DNA from: VRUE01 sp963704545
GTDB taxonomy: Bacteria; Actinomycetota; Thermoleophilia; Solirubrobacterales; 70-9
DNA length: 64,000 bases
NCBI GenBank assembly: GCA_963704545.1
Contig: OY969915.1
Coordinates: forward strand, 806,001-870,000
Reading direction: 5' to 3'
Part shown: positions 62,873 through 64,000 of the stretch, one piece after another
Position numbering within the stretch: the stretch's first letter is position 1
How the letters are laid out: the number at the start of each line of letters is the position of its first letter
Notes under the pieces: model-generated
The model's input: only the letters and a program-made list of their open reading frames with translations
What the model was told of the DNA's origin: nothing
The model's database searches: none
Made by a program: the position numbers and the translations under genes

Positions 62873-63268
62873 CTAGTCTGAACGGGATGCAGCTTCCGCA
62901 AAGGCGATTGCGGCGGTAGAGGCGCCCAGGGCCTTATTGCGATCCAGGGAATCGTTTGGATCGTCGTCATAGCGGAAGAGAACTCCCCATGGCGTGAGCC
63001 AGTCTGAGGATGCCACTTGCTCGGGGATCTTGAGGTCGATGTCGCTGAGCAGCTCAACGAGATAGCCCAAGTCGTGGGTCCGGGGGATTTCTATGGAATA
63101 GCTGGCGAGAACTGACTTCAGGGCCTTCTCGATGGTTTGCTGGAGATGAAAGCCAATGACGTGATCGGCTTGATTCTCGGTCGCAACCAGTACTTGGGCG
63201 GCGCTGAGATCCTCTCGGGCCTTCTGAAGCAGGAGTTGGGCAACCTCGCGATGCTCAGGCGTCGACAA
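62873..63268 (-). CDS. HEPN domain protein (HepT-like)
   Basis: This 131-aa all-helical protein has the HEPN features VAQLLLQKAREDLSAAQVLV, ADHVIGFHLQQTIEKALKSVLA, RTHDLGYLVELLSDI and LFRYDDDP. The R-x4-6-H catalytic motif is absent: R99 is followed by Tyr and acidic residues with no His, as in the RY[D/P]-type HEPN group paired with minimal nucleotidyltransferases. It overlaps the upstream nucleotidyltransferase gene by 14 bases and is followed without gap by the DUF6414-like gene. Confidence 0.75.
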   Translation of the reverse strand: MSTPEHREVAQLLLQKAREDLSAAQVLVATENQADHVIGFHLQQTIEKALKSVLASYSIEIPRTHDLGYLVELLSDIDLKIPEQVASSDWLTPWGVLFRYDDDPNDSLDRNKALGASTAAIAFAEAASRSD

Positions 63269-63569
63269 GGACTCGACCCTCGCGAAGTGCTCGCTCCACC
63301 ATCGTGCCGGCGACCATTGAGCGGCGGCGAGCTAGGTCCTCGTCTACGACGACAACATCTGCCGGTACCCCAAGGCCTCGCAGGGTCCGGTGAAGGCGCA
63401 CCGACTCCATGGCGGCGTTCTCGACCTCAGGCTCGATCACCAGAAGATCTAGATCGCTTTGGGGATCTGCCTCTGCGCGGGCGTGCGATCCAAACAGGAT
63501 CACCCGCGCGTCCGGCGCTGCCGCTGAGATCCTTCGGCCCGCCTCGACGATGGTGGTCTCGTCAATCAT
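63255..63569 (-). CDS. Minimal nucleotidyltransferase (MNT, MntA-like)
   Basis: This 104-aa protein has the polymerase-beta motif GSHARAEADPQSDLD (G-S-x10-D-x-D), with the third Asp in DVVVVDEDL. MNT proteins pair with HEPN proteins; in the type VII toxin-antitoxin class the MNT adds AMP to a Tyr of the HEPN toxin. ATG 63569 (MIDETTIVEAGRRI) is the usual family start; ATG 63596 is possible. It is the first gene of the MNT-HEPN-DUF6414-like operon. Confidence 0.8.
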   Translation of the reverse strand: MIDETTIVEAGRRISAAAPDARVILFGSHARAEADPQSDLDLLVIEPEVENAAMESVRLHRTLRGLGVPADVVVVDEDLARRRSMVAGTMVERALREGRVLVDA

Positions 63570-63627
63570 CGGCAAGAAGGTAGCGCGAAGGCTCATTGTC
63601 GGGGGGCAAGCTGCCAGTTATGCCGAT

Positions 63628-63822
63628 GCTCTCTCAATGAGAGCAAGACTGCTCTACGAAAGCGAGCATCCCAGTGTCGAGCCTTCAAGTCCCGCCTCGC
63701 TTCCTTCTTGGAGCCCAATTCGACGCCCATTCGATCGGCACAATCAGGTCGCCCGAGGGAGCGTATTCTTCCCCCGCTATCTCTCTCATAGAGAGCAAAA
63801 TGCTCTTTGGTAGAGAGCAACA
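63628..63822. repeat. Two related dyad repeats upstream of the MNT gene
   Basis: Around 63628-63666 (CTCTCTCAATGAGAGCAAGA...TGCTCT...AGCGAGCA) and 63780-63820 (CTCTCTCATAGAGAGCAAAA...TGCTCT...AGAGAGCA) the same pattern recurs: a CTCTC/GAGAG hairpin, then GCAAxA-TGCTCT and GAGCA. They lie 60-250 bases before the MNT start codon and may be operator repeats of the toxin-antitoxin-like operon. No gene is supported in 63597-63868. Confidence 0.45.
63766..63780 (+). other. Possible attachment-site partner of tRNA-fMet end
   Basis: TTCTTCCCCCGCTAT matches the tRNA-fMet 3' end TCCTGCCCCCGCTAT at 13 of 15 positions, with the last 10 identical and in the same orientation. It would mark the outer end of the small island. 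Confidence 0.3.
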
Positions 63823-63868
63823 GGCAGGATGAGGCTGCTAGGAGATCGCGATCATCGCAGCGACTTCG

Positions 63869-64000
63869 GTGCGCTCTATGGCTAGGTCCGGCGGGGCGTC
63901 GCCCGAGCAGATACGTTTCTCGCTCGTGGCAGCGACTCTTGCATCTGACCGGGTTCAGGCCGTTCTTGATCGCCTTCATGCCCGAGCAGAAGTTGAGGAC
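63869..64000 (+). CDS. N-terminus of an unidentified protein, cut by window end
   Basis: After an in-frame TAG at 63839 the frame stays open to the window edge. GTG 63869 or ATG 63878 begins MARSGGASPEQIRFSLVAATLASDRVQAVLDRLHARAEVED, which has normal codon bias and a predicted helical pattern. Too short to identify. It is divergent from the MNT operon. Confidence 0.4.
   Translation, partial: MRSMARSGGASPEQIRFSLVAATLASDRVQAVLDRLHARAEVED

Noticed and set aside
62873..63268. Catalytically standard HEPN RNase toxin
   Set aside because: The R-x4-6-H motif is missing, so RNase activity cannot be assumed; it is described only as HepT-like.
63593..63979. 128-aa minus-strand ORF at the right edge
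   Set aside because: Composition is Arg/His-rich without domain pattern; it runs through the dyad repeats and antisense to a better N-terminal frame at 63869.

Overview
The window is about 64 kb of very GC-rich DNA with tightly packed genes, many GTG/TTG starts and 1-4 bp start/stop overlaps. The gene content (LCP wall ligase, PucR regulator, FmdB zinc ribbon, actinobacterial-type initiator tRNA, class I FBP aldolase of the DeoC/LacD type, a fused sigma/zinc-finger protein with an alanine-proline-rich tail) fits a high-GC Gram-positive, most likely an actinomycete of the Thermoleophilia/Solirubrobacterales kind. This placement is inferred from gene content only.

Layout. 0-9 kb: phosphodiesterase fragment, metallo-hydrolase, AI-2E-type permease, a di-iron R2-like/SCP2 protein beside an acyl-CoA ligase, two FKBP lipoproteins, an AlkZ-like protein and a VOC protein. 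9.2-12.2 kb: a translationally coupled HEPN-AAA ATPase pair of lower GC, wedged between core genes; this is the best candidate for an undescribed defence or stress system. 12.2-28 kb: core genes (glyS, rsmI, metG, tatD, rsmA, ispE) with envelope enzymes, ending at tRNA-Gln. 28-43.5 kb: HNH protein, glmU-prs-GDPD, AarF kinase, rplY-pth-crotonase, GMC oxidoreductase, deacetylase, FAH, an MpaB-type oxygenase and a TetR regulator. 43.6-60.5 kb: mfd, PpiC-type foldase, eno, ftsB-like, a large GT-C-like membrane protein, SNase, aldolase, pseudo-rhomboid, a fused sigma factor, tRNA-Leu and a ThDP enzyme. 60.9-64 kb: ppx, tRNA-fMet, then a small MNT-HEPN-DUF6414-like operon of lower GC.

The most striking non-genic content is a rich set of dispersed palindromic elements. 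One family of three 88-bp copies, one of two ~165-bp copies plus a shorter relative, and several hairpin pairs have conserved loops or arms. In several, the outer stems differ between copies but are perfectly or nearly complementary within each copy. Two elements lie in frame inside one membrane-protein gene. A related hairpin supplies the start codon of a deacetylase, and both copies of that hairpin encode the same short peptide (GF-R/S-PVGG). They cluster at 14-18, 26-33, 40-43.6 and 50-54 kb.

Other points: pth has no canonical start codon and is in frame with rplY across a single TAG. A collagen-like gene survives only as a frameshifted 3' remnant. Several genes have perfect palindromes placed like operators.
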